A stretch of DNA of 64,000 nucleotides. Origin: Hyphomicrobiales bacterium. GTDB lineage: Bacteria > Pseudomonadota > Alphaproteobacteria > Rhizobiales > Methyloligellaceae. Made by a program: the position numbers and the translations under genes. The notes under the pieces were generated by a model. The model made no database searches. It was given only the letters and a program-made list of their open reading frames with translations, and was not told the origin of the DNA. The stretch is from contig JANQLP010000142.1 in the NCBI GenBank assembly GCA_028280515.1, positions 62,001 to 126,000 of the forward strand, read 5' to 3'. Below are positions 34,405-43,069 of the stretch, one piece after another (the first letter of the stretch is position 1; each line of letters starts with the position of its first letter).

Positions 34405-35693
34405 GCGAACTCGCTATTTTTGGCGGCGAGCCGGTGATTGCGGAAGAACCGCGCCGCTACCGTTCCATGGGCGAGGCGGAAGCCCGTGCTGTGGCTGAGG
34501 TCATGGCCTCGGACTGCCTGTCGGGGTTTTACGGCAGTCCGGGCGATGAATACTGGGGCGGGCCGAAGGTGCAGGCTTTCGAGGCGGCGTGGTGCGAGCG
34601 CTATGGCGTGGCGCACGCGATCTCGGTCAATTCGGCAACGTCCGGCCTGTTCGCGGCGGTTGGCGCTGTCGGCGTTTCACCGGGAGACGAAGTGATCGTT
34701 CCGCCCTGGACGATGTCGGCAACGGCGATGGCACCGCTGGTTTATGGCGGCATACCCATCTTTGCAGATATCGAGGATGAGACGTTCGGGCTCGACCCGG
34801 AGGCGGTGCGTGCCGCGATTACCGACAAGACCCGCGCCATCATCGCCGTCAACCTGTTCGGCCATCCCGCGCGGCTCGAGGAGTTGCTGGAAATCGCCGA
34901 TAAGCATGATCTGCATCTCATCGAGGACAATGCGCAGGCGCCGTTGGGCGCGACGGCTTCAGGTTTGGCAGGGACAATCGGCCATATCGGCGTGTTTAGT
35001 CTGAATTATCACAAGCACATTCATACCGGTGAAGGCGGTGTGTGCGTGACGGACGATGATGTTCTGGGCAAGCGCCTTGCGATGATCCGGAACCACGGTG
35101 AGAATGTGACCGACTGGCTGGGGATGGACGACCTGACCAATATGGTCGGCTTCAATTACCGGATGACCGAGATGTCCGCCGCCGTCGGTCTTGTGCAACT
35201 GGAAAATATCGACGCCCATGTGGAGCCGCGCGAGCGTTTTGCCGAAATCCTGAGCGAAGGCGCGCGGAACCTCAGGGGGCTCAAGGTGCCCGCCGTGCGG
35301 GAAGGCTGCCGTCACAACTACTATTGCTGGTGCGCGACTTACGATGCCGGCGATGCTGGCGTGGACCGCGATCTGTTCCGCGATGCGTTGATCGCGGAAG
35401 GCGTTCCCTGTTTTACCGGCTATGTCGAGCCGCTCTACCGCCTGCCGACGTTCCAGAAGCGCATCGCGTTCGGACGCGAGGGTTATCCTTTCACGCTCGG
35501 TGCGCCGGACTATACCAAGGTCCATTGTCCCGTGACGGAGTGCATGCATCGCGACCAGGCATTGCTGATCGAGGTTTGCAGCCTCGAACCTTCAGAAGAG
35601 CTCGCGCAGCGCATCGGTGAAGCGATCACGAAAGTTCACCGCAATACGGGCGAGCTTTCAAGCAGGGCGGGAGAGCTGGCCGCGGCGTCATGA
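34401..35693 (+). CDS. DegT/DnrJ/EryC1 sugar aminotransferase 2
   Basis: 430 residues, longer than aminotransferase 1. PLP Lys205 is in LNYHKHIHTGEGG; LIEDNAQAPLGA carries the cofactor Asp. VPPWTMSATAMAPL and FSLNYHKHI resemble members acting on cyclitols or branched amino sugars. GTG start overlapping the previous stop (GTGA); its stop overlaps the next ATG. It is flanked on both sides by SpsF-like genes, an unusual order. Confidence 0.87.
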   Translation: MSELAIFGGEPVIAEEPRRYRSMGEAEARAVAEVMASDCLSGFYGSPGDEYWGGPKVQAFEAAWCERYGVAHAISVNSATSGLFAAVGAVGVSPGDEVIVPPWTMSATAMAPLVYGGIPIFADIEDETFGLDPEAVRAAITDKTRAIIAVNLFGHPARLEELLEIADKHDLHLIEDNAQAPLGATASGLAGTIGHIGVFSLNYHKHIHTGEGGVCVTDDDVLGKRLAMIRNHGENVTDWLGMDDLTNMVGFNYRMTEMSAAVGLVQLENIDAHVEPRERFAEILSEGARNLRGLKVPAVREGCRHNYYCWCATYDAGDAGVDRDLFRDALIAEGVPCFTGYVEPLYRLPTFQKRIAFGREGYPFTLGAPDYTKVHCPVTECMHRDQALLIEVCSLEPSEELAQRIGEAITKVHRNTGELSSRAGELAAAS

Positions 35694-36436
35694 ATACGCG
35701 CGTCATCGCCAGCATCGAAGCGCGCATGGGTGCCTCGCGCCTGCCCGGAAAAGTCCTGATAGACTTGGCCGGCCGCCCGGCGCTTGGCCGCATGGTGGAC
35801 CGGGTAAGGCGGGCTGAGACGCTCGATGATATCGTTGTCGCGACGAGCGATGCGCCGGCCGACGATGCTATTGCCGGTTGGGCCGAGAGCGAAGGCATTG
35901 CCGTCTACCGCGGCAGTGAAGACAACGTGCTGGAACGGGTGCTGGGCGCGCACCGGGAGATGAAGTCGGATGTTATCGTCGAGCTGTGTGGCGATTGCCC
36001 GCTCATCGATCCTGAAGTGATCGACATCGCGGTGCGGCGCTTTGCGCAAGGAGATTGCGATATTGTTACGACGACCGCACCCCAGTCTTATCCTGAAGGT
36101 CTGGACGTCGAGGTTTTTTCCCGGGTCTCGCTGGAGACGGTTGCGAAGGAGCATTGTGACGATCCCGAAGTGAGAGAGCATGTCTCGGTTGCCTTTTACC
36201 GTGATCGAGAACGCTGGAAGCTGGTCTCGTTGCGTGCGCCTGAGGACTTGCACCGGCCAGAGGTTCGGTTGTTGCTGGACTGGCCGCAGGACGCGGCGTT
36301 TCTGACCCGACTCGTTGGAAGCCTGGAGGCGAAAGTTGGCCCGGACTTCACGACGCGCGACGTTCTCTTGGCTGTCGATGCGATGGTCGGCGATCCTAAT
36401 GCGAGACTGGCGGATGGTTCGCGGACAGCCCATTGA
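35690..36436 (+). CDS. SpsF-like cytidylyltransferase 2
   Basis: 248 residues. IEARMGASRLPGKVLIDLAGRP is close to the SpsF consensus, and VELCGDCPLIDPEVID is the metal site. It is predicted to couple CMP to a nonulosonate or related sugar. The ATG overlaps the previous stop by 4 nt and the stop overlaps a TTG start. About 85 aligned N-terminal residues are similar to those of the copy at 33694, so the two look like an old duplication around the aminotransferase. Confidence 0.82.
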   Translation: MNTRVIASIEARMGASRLPGKVLIDLAGRPALGRMVDRVRRAETLDDIVVATSDAPADDAIAGWAESEGIAVYRGSEDNVLERVLGAHREMKSDVIVELCGDCPLIDPEVIDIAVRRFAQGDCDIVTTTAPQSYPEGLDVEVFSRVSLETVAKEHCDDPEVREHVSVAFYRDRERWKLVSLRAPEDLHRPEVRLLLDWPQDAAFLTRLVGSLEAKVGPDFTTRDVLLAVDAMVGDPNARLADGSRTAH

Positions 36437-37431
36437 GTGCTCTGAAGACAGTTCTCGTGGGGTTTGGCAAGATTGCCGATACCATGCGTCACGACGCCCG
36501 CATGGCCCGTTTTTTTCCCGACTCAAGCCATGCGCAGATTCTTGCGCGGCATGATGCTTTCGACTGGATCGCGGTTGTGGATCCATCGGCGGAGGCGCTC
36601 GAGCGCGCTGCCGGTGAATGGAATGTCGGAGCCTGCGTTGCAGAAATCGCAGACCTTCAAGGACGCGAGACAATCGAGGCTGCGGTTATCGCCACTCCGC
36701 CACAGCACAGGTGCGCGATACTCGATGAGCTGCCGGGACTCCGTGCGGTGCTGGTTGAAAAGCCGCTGGGCGGGACGGTGGATGAAGCGAGGGCTTTTGT
36801 CGAGGAATGCAGCCGGAGGAGCATCGCTGTTCAGGTCAACTACTGGCGGCGGGCCGTGCCGGTCTTCCAGGCTCTCGCATCGGGCGGGCTCGAGGAGGAG
36901 GTCGGCGATGTGCAGGCCGTATTCGGACTGTATGGCAATGGCCTGCTGAACAATGGAAGCCACCTCGTGGACTTTCTGAGGATGCTTTGCGGCGAGATTG
37001 AAGGGATCGACGGTTGTGGGCGCGCCGACAATGCGAAGCAGTCATCCGTGCCCGGCGATATTCAGACGGCGTGTCTGTTGCGGCTGGCCAATGGGGCGCA
37101 TGCGTCGTTGATGCCCGCAGACTTCAAGGCCTGGCGCGAAGTGGGGCTAGATATCTGGGGCACGAAGGGGCGCCTTTCGATCCTGCAGGAAGGGCTCACC
37201 GTCGCGCGATACCGGGTGGTAGAGAACCGCGGACTCGAGAACGAGATGGAGATTGACAGCGGCAGCGTGAACGTACGAGACGTGGATGTCGGCCATTGCC
37301 TTGAAGGCATGTACGACTCTCTTGCCGGCGATCTATTCGGAACAAGCGCCCTCCTGAGTCCGGCCGGAGAGGCGCTGGCAAGCGAGTCGATCGTTCACGA
37401 GATCGCCGCCCGTTCGCGAAAAACAGACTGA
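36433..37431 (+). CDS. Gfo/Idh/MocA-family sugar oxidoreductase 2
   Basis: 332 residues from TTG 36433, which overlaps the previous stop (TTGA). N-terminal TVLVGFGKIAD is the dinucleotide fold; LVEKPLGGT carries the catalytic Lys. GNGLLNNGSHLVDFLRML is the substrate-site helix. It is divergent from oxidoreductase 1 and so probably handles a different sugar. It is followed 3 nt later by an unassigned GT-B-like protein. Confidence 0.83.
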   Translation: MSALKTVLVGFGKIADTMRHDARMARFFPDSSHAQILARHDAFDWIAVVDPSAEALERAAGEWNVGACVAEIADLQGRETIEAAVIATPPQHRCAILDELPGLRAVLVEKPLGGTVDEARAFVEECSRRSIAVQVNYWRRAVPVFQALASGGLEEEVGDVQAVFGLYGNGLLNNGSHLVDFLRMLCGEIEGIDGCGRADNAKQSSVPGDIQTACLLRLANGAHASLMPADFKAWREVGLDIWGTKGRLSILQEGLTVARYRVVENRGLENEMEIDSGSVNVRDVDVGHCLEGMYDSLAGDLFGTSALLSPAGEALASESIVHEIAARSRKTD

Positions 37432-37434
37432 TCC

Positions 37435-38562
37435 ATGCTGGGCCAGCAAAAATGCTCTCCGCCTTACGATGCCGGCCATGGCAGCTGCATGAGTGCGATC
37501 AACGACACTCTGTCCAAACTGTGCGTGACGCTTGGCTTTGAGACGCCAATGTCGATTTCCATGCTGGTCGAAGACCCCGGAGCTGCGAATTTCGCCGCGG
37601 GCATGCTGGGAGCACTGAAAGAGCATGGAGCCGTGACTGTCCATGCCTGTGGTGCCGGCGCAAGCCAGCTCGGCAGTCTTGGCGTTTGTTTCCAGTCGCT
37701 GGATGACCCGTTTGACGCACGCTGTTTCCTGGAAAGTGCAAAGCCTTCTCTTGTCGTATTGGGTACGAGTGAGGACACTGATGCCGCTGCCCATACGCTG
37801 GTTGTAGCCTGCCGGGAGGCGGGAATCGCAACAATTGGAATCATTGACGGCCCCGCCAATACGGCAAGCCGGTTCCGCGGCGATGGGCAGGATGCACTGG
37901 AATATGCACCGGACCGGATATTCGCTCCATCAGTCACGGTACGGGATACGCTGGTTGACCTTGGCTATTCGGAAGACCGTATCGACGTGGTGCCCCACCC
38001 GCATTTTGCGGCCGTTGCGGAACAGCGCGAAATTCTATCCTGTGAAGGCAAGGACGTCCTGCGAAGAAAGCTGTTTCCCGATGCGGGGGACCGTCCGGTG
38101 CTCGTATTCCTTGCCGAACGTTCGGGCGGGCTTGATCCGGACCAGTTCTGCCGGACCCATGACTACACACTGGTTGGCCGGGGAGGCGAACAGCGCCGGA
38201 CCCATATCGTACTGGAGGAAGTCCTTGATGCCGTGGGTAGGGCAGACATCGCGCCCTACATTGTGCTCAGACTGCATCCCAAAAACGATGCCGATGAATT
38301 TGCGTCATATCAGACAGAATTCGACATGGTCAGCCGGGAAGAAAATGCCCTCGAGGTGTGCTTTGGCGCCGACATCGTAGTCGGACTGACCACCATACTG
38401 CTTGTGGAAGCCGCCGTGCTGGGGACGCACGTTCTTTCGGTCGTCCCGCGCGAGGTGGAGCGCCACTGGCTGTTCGATGCGCCAACCGGGCCGATTTCCT
38501 GCTTCTGGAAGCGCGATGAACTGGCAGGTGCGCTTGAGGAAGCACTGCGTTCGCATGCGTAA
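37435..38562 (+). CDS. GT-B-like protein of unknown role (possible sugar-nucleotide hydrolase or transferase)
   Basis: 375 residues from ATG 37435, but the first 40 are not family-like; MSISMLVEDPGAANFA (ATG 37549) looks like the first beta-strand and may be the true start. The C-terminal half has RLHPKNDADEF and ADIVVGLTTILLVEAAVLG, the kind of nucleotide-binding end seen in GT-B glycosyltransferases and in NeuC/PseG-type hydrolases. No membrane segment. I cannot assign a reaction. Its place after the nonulosonate genes makes it a candidate for the NDP-sugar hydrolase step. Confidence 0.6.
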   Translation: MLGQQKCSPPYDAGHGSCMSAINDTLSKLCVTLGFETPMSISMLVEDPGAANFAAGMLGALKEHGAVTVHACGAGASQLGSLGVCFQSLDDPFDARCFLESAKPSLVVLGTSEDTDAAAHTLVVACREAGIATIGIIDGPANTASRFRGDGQDALEYAPDRIFAPSVTVRDTLVDLGYSEDRIDVVPHPHFAAVAEQREILSCEGKDVLRRKLFPDAGDRPVLVFLAERSGGLDPDQFCRTHDYTLVGRGGEQRRTHIVLEEVLDAVGRADIAPYIVLRLHPKNDADEFASYQTEFDMVSREENALEVCFGADIVVGLTTILLVEAAVLGTHVLSVVPREVERHWLFDAPTGPISCFWKRDELAGALEEALRSHA

Positions 38563-38600
38563 CAGACGCACCGAAATAGAAGCCCTCGTAAAGACGACTG

Positions 38601-40418
38601 ATGCTTAAACTGCCGCTGTCAATCGGCCTGACACGGCCCATGATCCTGGGTCTGCTCGGGCTTTATCTGCTCGGAACCGTTTTCGAGGGTATCGGCCTTA
38701 CGATCCTGTTGCCGGTATTCCAGCTTATCCAGTCCGGCGAAACTGCTGCGGATCTGGCGGAGAAGTCGCGCTGGTGGGGGTACCTTGTCGATGTCTACTC
38801 GTTTTTTGGTATCACGGTCACCGTTCCTGTCCTCCTGATAACCAGCTTTGTCGCTATCCTGTTCCGGCAGCTTCTGATCTATGTCCGCCTGATTTACTCG
38901 TCCTATATCAAGTTTACGGTCATCCGGAGAATAGTGGATCGGGCGTTCAGGGCATTCCTCCGTGCCGGGCTCGGTTACGGCGAAAAGGAGGGTATGGGCC
39001 GTATCGTTAACGACCTAACCACGGAGACGACGTCCGCAGTTGAAGGCGCAATCACTTCGATCACGATGGTGAGCATGCTCATGCTCGCGGCCATCTACAT
39101 TGGCATTCTGTTTGCGTTGTCGGTCGAGATGACTTTCGCGGCCATCCTTGTGATGGGCATTGCGTCTGCGCCCGTGATCTATTTCGTGAAGCGCGGTAGG
39201 AAGGTCGGGCAGCTTCTTGTCATCGCGAATAGCGCTTTGCTGAATTTCCTATCCGAACGTTTGAAGTCGGCCCGTCTCGTTCGGCTCAGCGGAATGGAAG
39301 AAGCCGAGTACGCAAACATGCGTGAGCATACTTCCGAACAGTACAAGCAGGTTATGGAAGGTAATATCCTTCGGGCGCGTGCAACCGTAATGATCGAACC
39401 GGTAACGGTCGCCGCCGGGTTCGCTTTTCTCTATTTCGGTGTAAGGAATTTCGGGCTTTCGCTGGAGCAGATCGGACTGTTTCTGGTGATCGTTATTCGC
39501 CTGATACCGGTGGTGAAGGAACTGGCCAATGTCCGCTACTCCATCGGTAACCAGATGGGCAGTGTTCAACGTGTGCTGAACCGCCTCGCCAGCCTTGAAG
39601 AAGCGCAGGAAGTCGATACCGGTTCGAAAACAGTCGTTGCACTTACTGATAGCATCCAATTCGAGGACGTGAGTTTTACGTATGAAGGCATCGAACAGTT
39701 CGCTCTTCGAGGTATCGACCTTGTCATCCCGGCGCACAAGGTGACGGCCCTCGTTGGCCCTTCGGGCAGCGGAAAATCCACGCTCATTGACCTGTTGCCA
39801 AGATTACGCGCCCCGAGCGGCGGCGAGATTTTCTTCGATGACACTCCACAATCGGATTTTGCACTCAATGCGTTACGTGCAGCGATTTCGTATGCACCGC
39901 AGAACCCGCAGATATTCAACGTCACTGCCCGCGAACATATCCAGTACGGGTTGCCGGATGCGGATCAGGCTGCGATCGAGAAGGCTGCGAAATTAGCCGG
40001 GGCGCATGATTTCATTATGGATTTCCCCGAAGGGTATGACACGAGGCTTTCGGAATCCGGAGGTCGTTTATCAGGTGGGCAGCGCCAGCGTCTGGACCTC
40101 GCGAGGGCCCTGCTTAAGCCTGCAAAGATACTTATACTCGACGAGCCGACCAGCCAGCTGGATGCAGATGCTGAAGCCAGATTCAGGGAAGCCCTGGAGC
40201 GCATAAAGAGTGAGACGGACTTGACGGTCATCATTGTAGGGCACCGGTTTGCGACCCTTTCCGTTGCCGACCAGATCGTGGTTCTGCAGACAGGAAGGGT
40301 CTCTGAATCCGGTACGCATGCGCAGTTGATGAGACGGGGCGGCTGGTACGCAAAGGCATACCGCCGGCAGCACCAGGCCGGAGAGATCGGCATGGTTGAA
40401 GTGCACCAGAGCACCTGA
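38601..40418 (+). CDS. ABC exporter/flippase, fused permease-ATPase (PglK/MsbA type)
   Basis: 605 residues. About six membrane segments lie in residues 10-330, then the ATPase: Walker A GPSGSGKS at 386-393, signature LSGGQRQR, Walker B ILILDEPTSQLD and switch His in IVGHRFATL. It would dimerise in the inner membrane. Among carbohydrate loci this class flips lipid-linked oligosaccharides (PglK). No Wzx/Wzy pair is visible in the window, so this may be the export route for the repeat unit. It follows the GT-B-like gene by 38 nt. Confidence 0.9.
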   Translation: MLKLPLSIGLTRPMILGLLGLYLLGTVFEGIGLTILLPVFQLIQSGETAADLAEKSRWWGYLVDVYSFFGITVTVPVLLITSFVAILFRQLLIYVRLIYSSYIKFTVIRRIVDRAFRAFLRAGLGYGEKEGMGRIVNDLTTETTSAVEGAITSITMVSMLMLAAIYIGILFALSVEMTFAAILVMGIASAPVIYFVKRGRKVGQLLVIANSALLNFLSERLKSARLVRLSGMEEAEYANMREHTSEQYKQVMEGNILRARATVMIEPVTVAAGFAFLYFGVRNFGLSLEQIGLFLVIVIRLIPVVKELANVRYSIGNQMGSVQRVLNRLASLEEAQEVDTGSKTVVALTDSIQFEDVSFTYEGIEQFALRGIDLVIPAHKVTALVGPSGSGKSTLIDLLPRLRAPSGGEIFFDDTPQSDFALNALRAAISYAPQNPQIFNVTAREHIQYGLPDADQAAIEKAAKLAGAHDFIMDFPEGYDTRLSESGGRLSGGQRQRLDLARALLKPAKILILDEPTSQLDADAEARFREALERIKSETDLTVIIVGHRFATLSVADQIVVLQTGRVSESGTHAQLMRRGGWYAKAYRRQHQAGEIGMVEVHQST

Positions 40419-40988
40419 ATGGTTGCCTGGGACGCTATAAGCACGAAGCGGCCTCGCATCGTACAGTTCGGGGAAGAGCATCTCACCGAGCGGTATGTTG
40501 GCTGGCTCAATGATGCCGATGTGGTGCGCTACGGCGAGCAGAGGCATGTACGGCATAGCCTGGAGAGTTGCCAGGCCTACTTTGAATCGATGCAGAAATC
40601 CGATGACTTCTTCTGTGCCATTGAAGAGATTGAGCAAAGCCTTGGCCATATCGGCAATATTTCGATCACGGTCGATTTGGCAAACCGCCTTGCAGATGTG
40701 GCCATCCTGATTGGCGAAAAGAAGTCATGGGGAAAGGGTTATGGTCTTGAAGCATGGGTGGGCGTTTTGGACACATTGCTGGGGCGTGACAGGATGCGCA
40801 AGGTATCTGCCGGAACGGTTGCTTCGAACCTGGCAATGATCGAGATCATGCGGCGTAGCGGGATGGTTGCGGATGGGCGTCGCAAGAATCATCTGGTCAT
40901 TGAGGGTGCAACTGAGGATACACTGCATCTTGCAGCCTTTTCCGGGCAATGGAACACTCGCATACGTTCCAGTTCAACTGTGGCGTAA
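40419..40988 (+). CDS. GNAT acetyltransferase (RimJ/RimL-like)
   Basis: 189 residues. The opening LTERYVGWLNDADVVRYGEQR resembles acetyltransferases that accompany nonulosonate genes. The acetyl-CoA loop is SWGKGYGLEAW, and ASNLAMIEIMRRSGM the second GNAT motif. The ATG abuts the stop of the exporter gene. It probably acetylates an amino sugar intermediate; PseH/LegH-like roles are possible, but the better PseH candidate is at 49338. Confidence 0.78.
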   Translation: MVAWDAISTKRPRIVQFGEEHLTERYVGWLNDADVVRYGEQRHVRHSLESCQAYFESMQKSDDFFCAIEEIEQSLGHIGNISITVDLANRLADVAILIGEKKSWGKGYGLEAWVGVLDTLLGRDRMRKVSAGTVASNLAMIEIMRRSGMVADGRRKNHLVIEGATEDTLHLAAFSGQWNTRIRSSSTVA

Positions 40989-41147
40989 GCGAAAGACGGA
41001 GCACCTGGTATCTGGCAACACAAAATAGCGGCCTCAGGACTTGCAAGCTTGGGAGACCAGGGGGGGCGCCGTCCTCCGGAACAGGCACGCCGAAGAATCC
41101 ATCGAAAATGGTATGTGGAACTTGAAGAAAATGCTTCAAACCGAGGG

Positions 41148-42104
41148 ATGAAAGAAATGCATGCAAGCCAAGTCCTGAAAGCGCCACTGTTCGCAACAAA
41201 ACTTCTTTTCAAGTTGAAGAAACAGAGTGGCGGACGTGAAGTTCTGCAAGTTCTGAGAGACACGCTCGGAATGAGCAATGACAGCGCGATTGCGGTCGGC
41301 AAGAAGTTGAAAATGCTGGCCAGTCCGTTGCTGGCCTGGAAGCGTACGCGAACACGTGCTGTCCCAACCCGAGTTCCCGATAGTCTTGCTGTTGACGGCT
41401 GGGTTAAGGTTCAAGATGAAGGTGTTCGTGGCGCGAATGAGTTGGTGCAGTATTGCACCAAGGTTTTCGAGAGGCGCAAGGCCGAAATCCTGTCGAACTA
41501 TACGCCACCCTTCACCCTTATATTCGATGTGGGTTCCTCGATAGCGCGCCCCGAAGAGATCGAGCCGGTGGTGCGTTTCTGCGCGCAGCGCCCCATATTC
41601 GACCTGGTAACCAGTTACTTGGGGGAATACCCTGCCTTGGGAAACATAGCCTTCGGTTATACAGCACCAGATTCCGGAAGGATTGGATCCCAGCTATTCC
41701 ATTGCGATTCGAATGAGCCGAGACAGCTCCATATGATCCTGCCAATCTGGCCGATAGATATGGAGTCAGGTCCGTTTACGTTCTTGCCTGCCCAGAGTAG
41801 CGCGCAGTTGAGGAAAGAGATCAAGCACGACCGCGGTCGTATACCTGACGATGTCGTGTTTTCTCACGTCAGCGAGGATGAACTGATTTATTGTACCGGA
41901 GAGCCGGGCGACGTCTATTTCGTCAACCCTTATGCCTGTTTCCATTGCGGCGCTCGGACACGCTCGAAGCCCAGACTCATTCTTATCGTAAATTTCACTT
42001 CGCTTTTCCAAGGCGTAGAGCCTTCCAACGGGCTGTACTCGGCAGCCAATCGCAAGGAGCTTGATGATGGCCGCCAGGAAACGCGGTTTCTCCTGAACCT
42101 GTAA
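41148..42104 (+). CDS. PhyH-like Fe(II)/2-oxoglutarate dioxygenase 1
   Basis: 318 residues from ATG 41148; the frame runs back to 41049 and the ATG at 41157 is another choice. The metal triad can be placed as His185 and Asp187 (FHCDSNEP) and His266 (ACFHCGARTRSKPR), with an Arg after it to hold 2-oxoglutarate. It would hydroxylate a sugar, lipid or amino acid substituent. A 159-nt gap precedes it and a 124-nt gap follows, the loosest spacing in the locus. Confidence 0.75.
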   Translation: MKEMHASQVLKAPLFATKLLFKLKKQSGGREVLQVLRDTLGMSNDSAIAVGKKLKMLASPLLAWKRTRTRAVPTRVPDSLAVDGWVKVQDEGVRGANELVQYCTKVFERRKAEILSNYTPPFTLIFDVGSSIARPEEIEPVVRFCAQRPIFDLVTSYLGEYPALGNIAFGYTAPDSGRIGSQLFHCDSNEPRQLHMILPIWPIDMESGPFTFLPAQSSAQLRKEIKHDRGRIPDDVVFSHVSEDELIYCTGEPGDVYFVNPYACFHCGARTRSKPRLILIVNFTSLFQGVEPSNGLYSAANRKELDDGRQETRFLLNL

Positions 42105-42228
42105 TCGAACCAAGGTGAGGACGTTTTGGTGTGTGGTGCTGGACCGCATCGCAAACTCTGGTCCGGGCGTGTTCAAGCCGAGCCGGGCGCTCCGACTGCT
42201 TCACAGATGAAATGAGATAGGTACAAGT

Positions 42229-43041
42229 ATGTTCGTGTGGAATTTTTTCGCCTCTTTGGCGCGATCAGTCCTTCCCGAGCGCGCCATCAAGTACCTGCGC
42301 GGTGACTTCAAGTCCGTGCATGGACGCCTTCATAACAGGTGGGAAAGAACGCGCTTGCAGCTTCATCAGTTACGTGGCGGTTCCTATCTCGATTGGTATG
42401 CCAAACGTATGGACGGATTTGCTGCGAATCCGAAAATCGACCAGAAAACCAAGAAAGAATATCACGACAGCGGGGGCGAAGATCTGGAAACTCTTAAGCA
42501 GCTCGGATTGAAGAAAAGCACTGTGCTACACGAGTTCGGATGCGGTTTCTTGCGCAGTGCTCATTATTTCATCGATTATCTCGATCTAGGTAAGTTCTCA
42601 GCCAATGACGCGAGCGGGGAACGAATTCGAAGCGGGGTGGAATACATAAAGGCTACATACGGTTTCGACATCCTCGCGAAGAATCCGGAGCTCATAGTCA
42701 ATAAGGATAACAGCTTCGACTGGCTCGACAGGAAGCCGGACATCATCTGGTGCCACGCAGTCTTTACACATATGCCGGAGAAAGACATCGAGGACGTGAT
42801 CGCCCACTTGCCGAAAGTAATGACGTCGAACGCGGCCTTTTACTTCACCTATTCGCAAAAACCTTCTCAGCGCCACAACGTTGAACGAATGGGCGCGCAG
42901 GACTGGTGGCACAAGCATGGTTTCTTCTCCGGCATTGCCGACAAGCATGGACTGATGATCGAGGATCTCACCGATTTCCTGCAAGAACGGGGATGCTACC
43001 GTCCTGAGCACGGGTTGGGGAAACTCACCCTCGCGCGCTAG
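42229..43041 (+). CDS. SAM-dependent methyltransferase 3
   Basis: 270 residues. VLHEFGCGFLRSAHYFIDYL is a motif I variant (E-FGCG); KPDIIWCHAVFTHMPEKDIE is the motif of methyltransf_11/25 enzymes. The N-terminal 60 residues are basic and aromatic and may bind a membrane or carrier. Base composition is visibly lower in GC than its neighbours, as in the flanking genes, hinting at separate origin. Substrate unknown. Confidence 0.75.
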   Translation: MFVWNFFASLARSVLPERAIKYLRGDFKSVHGRLHNRWERTRLQLHQLRGGSYLDWYAKRMDGFAANPKIDQKTKKEYHDSGGEDLETLKQLGLKKSTVLHEFGCGFLRSAHYFIDYLDLGKFSANDASGERIRSGVEYIKATYGFDILAKNPELIVNKDNSFDWLDRKPDIIWCHAVFTHMPEKDIEDVIAHLPKVMTSNAAFYFTYSQKPSQRHNVERMGAQDWWHKHGFFSGIADKHGLMIEDLTDFLQERGCYRPEHGLGKLTLAR

Positions 43042-43069
43042 TCAGCAGCGCGGTCGAAAACGAACCCAA

